The translations under genes and the position numbers were made by a program. Shown here one piece after another: positions 38,680 through 46,719 of a DNA stretch of 64,000 nt; within the stretch, counting starts at the first letter, position 1, and each line of letters begins with the position of its first letter. The DNA is from Rhodobacteraceae bacterium HTCC2083 (lineage in GTDB: Bacteria; Pseudomonadota; Alphaproteobacteria; Rhodobacterales; Rhodobacteraceae), in the NCBI GenBank assembly GCA_000156115.1, contig DS995276.1:2365719-2429718 (forward strand), written 5' to 3'. The notes beneath the pieces were generated by a model that saw nothing but the letters and a program-made list of their open reading frames with translations, ran no database searches and had not been told where the DNA came from.

Positions 38680-39327
38680 AAGTGAATGCTAAGAAGCAAC
38701 ACTGCGGATGTAAACACAATGAAATTCCAATCTGGAAAAGTCCGGATGTGAAACAGCAAGGCACACACTACCCATTGGCCAATCCACCCACACTGTCCAA
38801 AGCAGCCTTTGGCGCAGCCCCAACGAATGTCTCAAAAGTCCCCAGTCCAGACCTAAACCTTGCCAAAATGCAGCGTAATCGATCAATGACCGTTTTCAGG
38901 AAGCTGCTGCGCGGCGACTGGCCATGCGCCCAATGTCCGGTAAGGGTCTAAATTTGACCTTAGTGCAATTTGTAGCAAAGGTCCGCGATCCTGAAGGTTT
39001 TTCGATGCGGGCCGAGGTGCAATATTTCCTTCCCGCGTGGCGTGCGGCCCGCGTTGACAAACCTCGGAAGGTGGAAGCCGAGATGGCTGGGATCATACTA
39101 TGGGGAAAGAGCGCAGGCTGATGAGGCGGATGTCACTACGGGCGGGCGGTAGACGGTGTTGGCTACGCTTACGGCATCCATTTTCCGCCATAGAAGTCGC
39201 ATGTATTCCGCCAATTGAGTACTGATGCTGCAAATCTGACAGTCATTCTGGATGTTGGTCGCAGGCGGTTCTAGCCGATCAGCCAAAGGCGACCGGAGCA
39301 TATCTGAGTGTGTGAGCAAGCATAGGA
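38680..39327. other. Intergenic stretch before the IS91-type element
   Basis: 648 bases without a supportable gene. A plus-strand frame at 38924-39121 lacks a ribosome site and domain signs. The end of the IS91-type element should lie in the right-hand part, but its boundary is not identifiable by eye. Confidence 0.5.
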
Positions 39328-40527
39328 TCATGCAGCCTGCTCCCGTGGTGGCGCGCGCGACATTGGTTTCTGGCCTCGCCGGAAGATCTCAATAATGCGC
39401 ATTTGGCCACCGCAGCAGGGGCATGGTTCGCGCAAAGTGAGAGTGATGATCTCGGACTCCGGCTCTGGCGTGTGGGGTTGTTCAGCGTGTTGAACACCGA
39501 GCAAGTCTCGGATCGTCGTGATGTTTGTTTTGCGTGCCGAGCTGGCCAGCAGCCCATAGTGGCGGATGCGATGGAATCCATCGGGCAGAACGTGGATCAG
39601 GAACCGGCGGATGAACTCGACTGTGGACAAGCGCATAACCTTTTGGCGATCCCCGCTCTTGATCCTGTAATCCTTCCAACGGAACGCAACAGTGTCAGCA
39701 TCCGCACTGACCAGTCGATGGTTCGAGATCGCGACCCGATGGGTATAGCGGCTGAGATAGGCCAGCACCGCCTCAGGGCCGCCAAATGGGGGTTTGGCAT
39801 ATACCACCCATTCCGTTTTGCGGAACGGGGCGAGCCACTGCGCAAAGGTATCTTGCTGCGCCAAGTGATCGAGATCGCCAAAGAAGGTGAGCTGGCCTGC
39901 GCGGTGCGAGTCCTTGAGCCCATCCAGAAACAGGCGTCTGAACAGCCGAGCCAACACCCGAACATGCAGAAAGAACCCCGGTTTGCAGGCGATCCACCTC
40001 GTGCCATCCGGCGATAGGCCGCCACCGGGAACGATCATGTGGATGTGGGGATGGTGGGTCAGCGCCGACCCCCAAGTGTGTAGCACGCTGGTCATGCCAA
40101 CACGGGCACCGAGGCGTTTGGGATCGGCGGCGATGGTCTTCACCGTTTCCGCAGACGCGCGGAACAACAGGCCATAGACCGACCTTGGGTTCCAATACGC
40201 AATACGGGCGATCTCTGCGGGCAATGTGAAGACGACGTGGAAGTATTCCACAGGCAGCAGATCCTCGGCGCGCGCCTCCATCCAATCGCGTGCGGCAGGT
40301 CCCTGACACTTTGGACAATGCCGGTTCTTACAACTGTTGTACGCGATGTGATGGTGGCCGCACTTGGCGCAACCCGCCACATGCCCGCCGAGTGCCTCGG
40401 ATCGGCAAGCCTCTATGGCCGACATCACTTTGAGCTGGGGGAGACTGACATGCCCTGCATTGACCTGCCGATACGCAGGCCCATAGTTCCGAAAGACATC
40501 TGCGATCTCCAGCCGTGGGCGCGGCAA
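39328..40527 (-). CDS. IS91 family transposase (HUH, zinc-binding)
   Basis: 399 aa. N-terminal zinc-binding region (CAKCGHHHIAYNSCKNRHCPKCQG), HUH metal motif in HHPHIHMIVPGGG, nicking Tyr region in YLSRYTHRVAISNHRL, and a C-terminal CPCCGG. It appears full length with no frameshift, so it is probably active. It follows the recombinase gene by 12 bases. Confidence 0.92.
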   Translation of the reverse strand: MPRPRLEIADVFRNYGPAYRQVNAGHVSLPQLKVMSAIEACRSEALGGHVAGCAKCGHHHIAYNSCKNRHCPKCQGPAARDWMEARAEDLLPVEYFHVVFTLPAEIARIAYWNPRSVYGLLFRASAETVKTIAADPKRLGARVGMTSVLHTWGSALTHHPHIHMIVPGGGLSPDGTRWIACKPGFFLHVRVLARLFRRLFLDGLKDSHRAGQLTFFGDLDHLAQQDTFAQWLAPFRKTEWVVYAKPPFGGPEAVLAYLSRYTHRVAISNHRLVSADADTVAFRWKDYRIKSGDRQKVMRLSTVEFIRRFLIHVLPDGFHRIRHYGLLASSARKTNITTIRDLLGVQHAEQPHTPEPESEIITLTLREPCPCCGGQMRIIEIFRRGQKPMSRAPPREQAA

Positions 40528-40539
40528 CCGCCGGGGCCG

Positions 40540-41427
40540 CTACTCCAGGCCTCGCCTGACGGTGTGATCCTGCAACTTCTCCAACATCTCATATGGGCTG
40601 ACGGTACCGCGAATGGTTTTGGTCGCGACATGTGTATAGCGCGCTGTCGTACTGAGCTTGGAATGCCCCAGAAGCACTTGGATCACCCGTACGTCCGTTC
40701 CCGCTTCGAGCAAATGCGTCGCAAAACTGTGGCGCAAGGTGTGCAGCGTGGCCGGTTTATTGATCCCTGCCATATGTTTGGCCGATGTGAAGGCTCGATT
40801 CAATTGGCGTGGCGACAAGGCCATGATCTTGGGTTTGCCGGGAAACAGCCAGCCCTCCGGGCGCGCTTCCCGCCAATAATCACGCAGCAGATCAAGCGAT
40901 CCAGGCGACAGCATCGCTTTGCGATCTTTGTCGTTCTTGCCCTCATCCACATGGATCAGCATCCGGTCACTGTCGATGTCCGAGATCTTGAGATTACAGA
41001 CTTCGGAGGCCCGCAGGCCAGCGCCATAGCTTATCCCTAGGGCCGCGCGATACTTGAGCCCAGGTCCGGGAACCGCCGCCAGCAGATCGCCAACCTCTTC
41101 AACACTCAAGACAACGGGCAGTTTCTTCGCCTTGCGCCGGAACTGCATGAACCGCTTCATCTCTTCGCGCCCACAGGTCATACCGAAGAAGAACCGCAAC
41201 GACACGATCCTGGCGTTGAACACACCCGTCGAAACCCCGGCATCAGTCATGTGCAGTTGGTACGCCCGCAGCTCATCCGGCGTCGCCGTATCGGGTGACC
41301 GCCCGATGAACTCAGAAAAGTACCTGACCGCTCTGATATGGGTTTGCTGGGTCTTTGGGGACATCCCACGAATGCGCATGTCCTCGATCATCCGCGTACG
41401 CAGCGGGGTCATCTTTTCCTCTTTCAT
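40540..41427 (-). CDS. Tyrosine recombinase of the IS91-type element
   Basis: 295 aa. N-terminal SAM-like core-binding domain (TQQTHIRAVRYFSEFIGRSP) and catalytic domain with Arg in GAGLRASEVCNL, HTLRHSFATHLLEAG, and the LLGHSKLSTTARYTHV box with the nucleophile Tyr. The start ATG 41427 has AGGAGGTTTCC before it. It is closer to element-associated recombinases than to tRNA-targeting island integrases. Confidence 0.9.
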   Translation of the reverse strand: MKEEKMTPLRTRMIEDMRIRGMSPKTQQTHIRAVRYFSEFIGRSPDTATPDELRAYQLHMTDAGVSTGVFNARIVSLRFFFGMTCGREEMKRFMQFRRKAKKLPVVLSVEEVGDLLAAVPGPGLKYRAALGISYGAGLRASEVCNLKISDIDSDRMLIHVDEGKNDKDRKAMLSPGSLDLLRDYWREARPEGWLFPGKPKIMALSPRQLNRAFTSAKHMAGINKPATLHTLRHSFATHLLEAGTDVRVIQVLLGHSKLSTTARYTHVATKTIRGTVSPYEMLEKLQDHTVRRGLE

Positions 41428-41832
41428 GGAAACCTCCTGTTATCTGATTGAGAAACCCCAATCGTCAAACAAGTCAGCCAAATCGCAAAATGCGTGCCGT
41501 CTCGGTCATCTTAGAACATCAGCTATATGCGCCATTGCCGCGCGAGCGGCTTCGTCCTCCCGCCCTTGGCGACATGCTAATCCGCACATTTTATCTTTAG
41601 CAGGCTTAAGTGTTTGCCCCCGCAACCAACACTAATTCGTCGATATTATAAAAGGCTTGAGTGCCACCGCATAAGTCACTTTTGTGGTTTGAGGCCAGCG
41701 CGAGGGATAATAGAACTAATAAGGTGCCCTCCAGTACGATGTCGAGCTTGCCTGTCTCAGGGGGGCAGAATGACCCGGTCGTCAAGGCCCCGCAGAGTAC
41801 TGATCGCAACTAAGCCTTGACGCTAGACGATA
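41428..41832. other. Gap between the IS91-type element and the receiver gene
   Basis: 405 bases holding the recombinase ribosome site and presumably the element's other end. The rest shows no gene or clear hairpin terminator for the receiver gene. Confidence 0.45.
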
Positions 41833-42216
41833 CTAGAGCCACCTCTCAATGCAGTACTTGAGTTCTGTCTTGTCGAATGGTTTAGCCAAAACTTCGTTTA
41901 TCCCGGCTTTAACAAAGCGTTCGGCGGCTTCAGTTTCGGCATTGGCTGTCATCGCTATGATTGGAATATCGCGCTTTGCATCGGTCATTGCTCGAATTTC
42001 TGTCGCTAGCTGGAGACCATCCATCTCCGGCATCGAAATGTCCGTTAGTACCAAATCATAAAAGTTCTCGTTTATTAGATTGAGGCAATCTAATCCGTTT
42101 CCAACGGCGTCAAATCCATATCCAAAAGTCTCAAGAAAGCGAGAAAGAACAAGCAAGTTTATTGAGTTATCTTCTGCAACGAGAAGTCTCTTTTCGGTGA
42201 TAAATTTTTCCTGCAT
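41833..42216 (-). CDS. Stand-alone receiver domain protein
   Basis: 127 aa, one REC domain: acidic pair in LLVAEDNSIN, phospho-acceptor Asp in DLVLTDISMPEMDG, conserved Thr/Ala in IAMTAN, Lys in LAKPFDK. No output domain. It starts 1 base after the histidine kinase stop (GGTGGAG ahead of ATG), so it is surely its partner; the wording resembles the receiver part of hybrid kinases. Confidence 0.9.
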   Translation of the reverse strand: MQEKFITEKRLLVAEDNSINLLVLSRFLETFGYGFDAVGNGLDCLNLINENFYDLVLTDISMPEMDGLQLATEIRAMTDAKRDIPIIAMTANAETEAAERFVKAGINEVLAKPFDKTELKYCIERWL

Positions 42217-42217
42217 A

Positions 42218-44035
42218 TCAATTCTCCACCAAAGTAACCGGGATATCCAATTGAAAACATGACCCTTTGTCAGGCTCGCTTTTTAGTGTGATTTTACCTT
42301 CCATGAGTTGGGCAAGGCGCGCCGAAATCGCAAGACCAAGTCCGGAGCCTTCATTTGCTCGAGCAAGCTCTGAATCAACTTGAACGAACTCTTTAAAGAT
42401 AGTCGACTGCAAGCCATCAGCTATCCCGATTCCACTATCTGTGACCGAAATAATGAGCCGAGCCGAGCCAGTGCCGCTTTCGCGAAATTCGGATGTGATG
42501 TGGATTTGCCCCTCTTTGGTAAACTTCACTGCGTTTCCGACTAGGTTCAGCATTATTTGACTGATCATTTGTGGATCACCAAGCAACATTTGGTGTGAGA
42601 CGCTTGTGGTCAACGACAGCCCCTTTTTAATGGCCAAGGACTGAAATAAATCCACAGCACTTTGGGCAAGTTCAGCTGGGTCAAAAGCGCTAGCTTTGCT
42701 ACTCTCGGCGTTGGCTTCCAATTTCACGAACTGCAACACGCCATCTAGAAGTTTAACCATATTCTTGGCGGTCTTTTGTCCAACAGTAAGCAAATGACGT
42801 TGATCTTCTTCTAGCTTTCCATCTTTGATTAATTCCAAAATGCCCATTAGTCCGTGCATTGGCGTTCGCACTTCGTGTGACATAACCGAAAGGAAACTCG
42901 ATTTAGCCCGTTCCCCCTCAACTGCGGCACTCAATGCCGCGGTCAACTGGTGCTGGTCAGCTTGCAGGTTGGAGATTAATCTATTGAAGCTTGTTCCAAG
43001 CAGCTGTGCCTCTGAAATCACTACTGGAGCCTCACTCAGCATGACCCGTGCACCCAAATCGCCATCCGAAACCTTTGCTGCAGCCGAAACAACGTTACGG
43101 ATTGGTGTTGAGATAAGTTGAGACAACCACCAACTTATAACAATAAGAGCGGCAATCTCGGCCAAGACAATTAACAATGCGGTTTTTTCAGAAGCTTTTG
43201 CCCGTGCCTCCAATTCGCTCATGGGCTGCGGCACCATAACTCCCCAGCCGGTTCGAGCGACAAACGTGAAGCCTGATATCATGTCCGCCTGCATTGGCGG
43301 TGAATAAAAGATCGCAACACCTGTTTTGCCAGCCATCATCTGCTGAACTACTGATAGCTTACTGGCGTCCTTGGAGGACGCTTGCCATTCTGGGTTTGGG
43401 TGCGCAATGACAAGGCCATTTTGATCCACCATCATGGAATGGCCGAGCGCGCCGAATTTTATCGATTTTTGAAGTTCGATTAAATACTGAAGGCTCAAAA
43501 CCGATACTGCAAACTTGCCGTTTGCCACGATGCGCCCGAGGGCAATGTGTGGTGCGCCATCAAACTGCACTATTCCTGAGAAAACAGATTGGCCAGGATT
43601 GATGGATGCCTGCGCACGAAGCTCCTCTATTTGGGTATAAGAAAGACGCTGGGAAGTTGACTTGCTCACAGCCTGAACTTCATTCAGAACATTATCTTTA
43701 TCGTCCAAGAGTGCAACAAAGCTAAGATCAAATTCGTCGAGGCTCTCGCTGAAATCAGGGCCCTCAGTACTTTCAAGGCTCTTTATTGTGAGTTCGAAAA
43801 CTGCGACGACGTCATGAGCATAACGTTCCAAAGCAGCGGCTAGGTTTTTTGCAATGATGAGGTGGTTCTCCTCCACATATGCAATTTCTTTTTGGACGGC
43901 ACTTTTCTCCATCCACTTATAAAGACCCAGCAATGGTAGTACTGATGCTACAATTAGGCTTGAGAAGATCAACCAGCGGATATTCAATCGAAACCTAGCA
44001 TTTTTCGATCCAGACGCCGTTCTCTCAGAAGTCAT
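42218..44035 (-). CDS. Membrane sensor histidine kinase (Cache-HAMP-HisKA-HATPase)
   Basis: 605 aa from ATG 44035, which has AAGGAGGTTCAA before it. TM1 at about residues 22-42, a periplasmic double-Cache-like sensor (about 50-270), TM2 (about 285-305), a HAMP linker, H-box MSHEVRTPMHGLMGIL, N-box MLNLVGNAVKF, and G boxes DSGIGIADG and GSGLGLAIS. It probably senses a small molecule and phosphorylates the co-transcribed receiver; the final output is not in the window. Base composition is more AT-rich than the core genes. Confidence 0.9.
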   Translation of the reverse strand: MTSERTASGSKNARFRLNIRWLIFSSLIVASVLPLLGLYKWMEKSAVQKEIAYVEENHLIIAKNLAAALERYAHDVVAVFELTIKSLESTEGPDFSESLDEFDLSFVALLDDKDNVLNEVQAVSKSTSQRLSYTQIEELRAQASINPGQSVFSGIVQFDGAPHIALGRIVANGKFAVSVLSLQYLIELQKSIKFGALGHSMMVDQNGLVIAHPNPEWQASSKDASKLSVVQQMMAGKTGVAIFYSPPMQADMISGFTFVARTGWGVMVPQPMSELEARAKASEKTALLIVLAEIAALIVISWWLSQLISTPIRNVVSAAAKVSDGDLGARVMLSEAPVVISEAQLLGTSFNRLISNLQADQHQLTAALSAAVEGERAKSSFLSVMSHEVRTPMHGLMGILELIKDGKLEEDQRHLLTVGQKTAKNMVKLLDGVLQFVKLEANAESSKASAFDPAELAQSAVDLFQSLAIKKGLSLTTSVSHQMLLGDPQMISQIMLNLVGNAVKFTKEGQIHITSEFRESGTGSARLIISVTDSGIGIADGLQSTIFKEFVQVDSELARANEGSGLGLAISARLAQLMEGKITLKSEPDKGSCFQLDIPVTLVEN

Positions 44036-44164
44036 TTGAACCTCCTTCGAATTATCTAGCATCGCTTCGCCTTCCTGAATGATCTCTTTGATTAATCATC
44101 GATGAGTGACGTCAAGGCCCATCGCTCTTAAAAATGTCTTAGCTGAAAGATGTATAGCCAAAGT

Positions 44165-44226
44165 TTACAAGTGTAAGGTGGGTCGAAGGATACCCAGCTT
44201 ATATCTTTGGATTACAATCTGTAATC
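44165..44226. promoter_or_regulatory. Two TTACA..TGTAA dyads upstream of the kinase gene
   Basis: TTACA-AG-TGTAA (44165-44176) and GATTAC-AATCT-GTAATC (44210-44226), which contains TTACA-ATC-TGTAA, lie 130-190 bases before the kinase start. A repeated dyad suggests a regulator binding site pair. Confidence 0.4.
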
Positions 44227-44246
44227 TTACAGAACGTTTGAGCGGT

Positions 44247-44635
44247 CTATTTAGATAAAACTTCAGTAGCTTCCGTGATTGACAAGGTATCTTTAAGTTC
44301 AACATCAAGCTGCCGGACTGTAGTGTCCATCTTGGTATGACCCAGCTGAAGCTGAAGAGCCCGCAGGTTGCTCGTCTTCTTGTAAATCTGTGTCACCTTG
44401 GTGCGCTTCACTGAATGGGTGCTGTAAGCGGTGACCTCTGACCCAATCGATGACACACAAGCTAGCACGATACGGGCACACTGGCGCGTTGGAATATGAA
44501 GGCGCTCGTGGAATCGCTCTAGCCAGAGAAATTCGGTCCTGACCATCAGCGGATCTTTCATCCACGTCGCGACCGATGCCCGCGTACGCTCCGAAATTTC
44601 AGACCGAACCGGTTTTTGGGTTTTACTTTGCAGAA
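44247..44635 (-). pseudogene. Tyrosine recombinase/integrase C-terminal remnant
   Basis: The continuous frame covers only the catalytic half: KTQKPVRSEISERTRASVATW, then TRQCARIVLACVSSIG, YSTHSVKRTKVTQIYKKT and NLRALQLQLGHTKMDTTVRQLDVEL. The final box has Gln where the nucleophile Tyr (VRYLG in relatives) belongs, so even the remaining part is dead. The N-terminal half is missing; at about 44,636 the sequence becomes a TRAP binding-protein gene. The remnant of an island or prophage integrase. Confidence 0.8.
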
Positions 44636-44803
44636 TGTAGCATCTTCCATCCTCTTGGTCAGTTCAGGCCAGATGATGGCGTTTACGCCATGGGTTGGCG
44701 GTGCCCAAGATGAGATGGTCAACGTTGTGTCAGCGGCCATTGCGGCCATCGAGGTGACGGAAAATGCAACGGCGGCAATTCCTGTGATCAGTGTATATTT
44801 CAT
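44636..44803 (-). pseudogene. TRAP transporter binding protein (DctP-type), 5' fragment
   Basis: From ATG 44803 (GGGAGG ahead), a signal peptide MKYTLITGIAAVAFSVTSMAAMA and the first mature residues ADTTLTISSWAPPTHGVNA..WPELTKRMEDAT match DctP/TAXI-like TRAP solute receptors. After about 56 codons the homology ends and integrase DNA begins in another frame. It was probably the uptake system of the adjacent aromatic operon: an operator of the same sequence as that operon's lies 75 bases upstream. Confidence 0.78.
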
Positions 44804-44877
44804 GGTACGGTTTCCTCCCTTTATTTTCACAATGCTTAACTCTCCGGTGCGGTACAGAAAGTGTGATGTGGGAAGTT

Positions 44878-44892
44878 GTCCGTCTAGTGGAC
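44878..44892. promoter_or_regulatory. Putative IclR operator (copy 1, before the TRAP gene)
   Basis: GTCC-N7-GGAC, within the wider shared pattern TTGTCC-N7-GGACGCTT. It lies 75 bases upstream of the truncated dctP start. A second copy stands before the ring-cleavage operon at the same distance. Confidence 0.65.
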
Positions 44893-44898
44893 GCTTTT

Positions 44899-45690
44899 TC
44901 AGGGCAATGCGGCGGCATGGAGATGACTGAACCCGGTAGCGATCTCTATCGAGGAGTCTTGCAACGCTGTGGCATATCTTGCGATGGCTTGCTCCATGGT
45001 CATGGCTTTGGTAACCCAGATTATCGACAAACAGCCAATTGCACGATCATCTGCAAGGATCGGCACCGCGAGACTTGAGGTTTTGGGTCGGAACGACCGT
45101 GGACCGCGTGTGGCGTACCCCTGTTTGAAATAGGTCGTCAGGTTTTCGTCCAGCCAGCCGGATTGCAGGAATGGCAAGTCTTCTTGGCAGGGCTCTGCGC
45201 GCAGCAAATCAATGATAATTTCTCGCTCGCGTGCGCCACAAACCGACAGGTATGCCCTGCCCGCCGAAGAGCGCAGGATCGGCAGAGAATATCCAACCAT
45301 CCCGGGATCTACAGAAAGAGGACTGCGGCTATGGGTCGTTTCCTGAATGACCATATGTGCGTCTTCATACGTCGACAGATCCACTGGCCACGCATGGATA
45401 TCCGTGAACTTTGCAAGAATTGGCACCGCCGCCTGACAGAGCCGCGATCGCATCGGGGCGTTGTCTCCCAGAGCGGCGGCCAAAGGAGACAAGCGCGCAC
45501 GGGAATCGCTGCCGGAATAGAGAACATACCCCTCTTCCTCTAACGTATGCAGCAAGCGATACACCGTGGGCCGAGGCAGTCCTAACTCTTTGGAAATTTC
45601 AGCCGCGCGTGCCGCTCCGGCCTTGTTTATGAACCTGAGAATCTTCAGCCCCCGCGACAAAGCCCGCACGTTCTCTGACTTTGGTGCCAT
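44899..45690 (-). CDS. IclR family regulator of the aromatic operon
   Basis: 263 aa. N-terminal winged HTH (ALSRGLKILRFINKAGAARAAEISKELGLPRPTVYRLLHTLEEEGYV) and an IclR effector domain. Closest in wording to MhpR/PcaR-type regulators of hydroxyphenylpropionate and protocatechuate genes. It lies downstream of the FAH gene on the same strand, 48 bases away, and ahead of the truncated dctP. It probably binds the two GTCC-N7-GGAC sites. Confidence 0.87.
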   Translation of the reverse strand: MAPKSENVRALSRGLKILRFINKAGAARAAEISKELGLPRPTVYRLLHTLEEEGYVLYSGSDSRARLSPLAAALGDNAPMRSRLCQAAVPILAKFTDIHAWPVDLSTYEDAHMVIQETTHSRSPLSVDPGMVGYSLPILRSSAGRAYLSVCGAREREIIIDLLRAEPCQEDLPFLQSGWLDENLTTYFKQGYATRGPRSFRPKTSSLAVPILADDRAIGCLSIIWVTKAMTMEQAIARYATALQDSSIEIATGFSHLHAAALP

Positions 45691-45738
45691 TCACGCCTCA
45701 CATATCAGGGCAGAAAACCTCTGCATTGAGGCAACATT

Positions 45739-46719
45739 TCATCCACTCACGACGGTCTGGTCAATAGCACCAAAGATACTTTGTCCGTCCTCGCCCAACA
45801 TCTCAAACCGGATGGTGTCGCCCGGCTTCATAAATCGCGTAGTGGGTTCCCCGTCGCGAATGGTCTCGATCATACGTTTTTCGGCCAAGCAATTAGAGCC
45901 GACTTCGCTGTGGTTTTCGTTGCTCACCGTGCCCGAGCCGATGATCGTTCCCGCCGATAAATCCCGCGTGCGCGCAGCATGCGCAATCAAATCTGGGAAC
46001 TCAAAAGTCAGGTCTTTTCCCGCGTGGACCCGGCCATATTCTTCACCATTATAATCGGTGAGCAACGGCAGATTAACGCGCCCACTCGTCCAAGCCTCGC
46101 CCAATTCGTCTGGCGTGACGCAGACCGGTGAAAACGCGCTGGCGGGTTTGGACTGGAAGAAGCCAAAGCCTTTGACCAGCTCGGGCCGCATGACATGGCG
46201 CAGGCTGATGTCATTGCACAGCATGATCAGTTTGATATGCGTTTTGGCTTGCTCAGGCGAGCATCCCATCGGCACGTCATCGGTGATCACTGCAATTTCG
46301 CCCTCAAAATCCAGTCCCCAATCTGTGTCCACACACGGGATCGGATCGACGGGGCCAAGGAACCCGTCACCGCCGCCCTGATAGAGCATCGGATCGGTCT
46401 CCGAGTTCGCGGGCATCTCTACTCCACGCGCTTTGCGCACCAGCCGCATATGGCTGAGATAAGCGCTGCCATCGGCCCATTGAAACGCACGCGGCAGAGG
46501 AGACATAAGCTTTGCCGGTTCATAAGGTATGGTTTCCACGTCGCCTGCCTCTAGATTGCCTGCGAGGTCGTGAAGCGCCGGCGCAACTTGCTGCCAGTTT
46601 TCGACGGCCTCACGCAAAGTTGGAACAACATCCATAGCAACGGCCATACATGTCAGATCGCGCGATACAACAACCAGCGCGCCATCGCGGCCGCCGGATT
46701 TCAGGGAAGCAAGTTTCAT
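45739..46719 (-). CDS. Fumarylacetoacetate hydrolase family protein
   Basis: 326 aa. FAH-fold C-terminal domain with the metal carboxylates in LDFEGEIAVITDDVP and the catalytic region SLRHVMRPELVKGFGFFQSKP. It probably hydrolyses or hydrates the ring-fission product (C-C hydrolase, acylpyruvase or hydratase). It is coupled to the hydroxylase gene by an ATGA overlap, last enzyme of the three-gene operon. Confidence 0.83.
   Translation of the reverse strand: MKLASLKSGGRDGALVVVSRDLTCMAVAMDVVPTLREAVENWQQVAPALHDLAGNLEAGDVETIPYEPAKLMSPLPRAFQWADGSAYLSHMRLVRKARGVEMPANSETDPMLYQGGGDGFLGPVDPIPCVDTDWGLDFEGEIAVITDDVPMGCSPEQAKTHIKLIMLCNDISLRHVMRPELVKGFGFFQSKPASAFSPVCVTPDELGEAWTSGRVNLPLLTDYNGEEYGRVHAGKDLTFEFPDLIAHAARTRDLSAGTIIGSGTVSNENHSEVGSNCLAEKRMIETIRDGEPTTRFMKPGDTIRFEMLGEDGQSIFGAIDQTVVSG

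Larger units (their letters stand above)
39328..41427 (-). mobile_element. IS91-type element: HUH transposase plus tyrosine recombinase
   Basis: Two genes on the minus strand, recombinase then transposase, 12 bases apart: the arrangement of IS91-family elements that carry an accessory integrase. Such elements move by rolling-circle transposition and lack inverted repeats. The coordinates given are those of the genes only; the ori and ter ends are not located. Confidence 0.85.

Noticed and set aside
38924-39121. Small plus-strand frame before the IS91-type element
   Set aside because: No start signals or recognisable domain; probably noncoding.
44878-44892. The GTCC-N7-GGAC dyad read as a terminator of the IclR gene
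   Set aside because: There is no T-run after it, and an almost identical dyad precedes the ring-cleavage operon where no gene ends.
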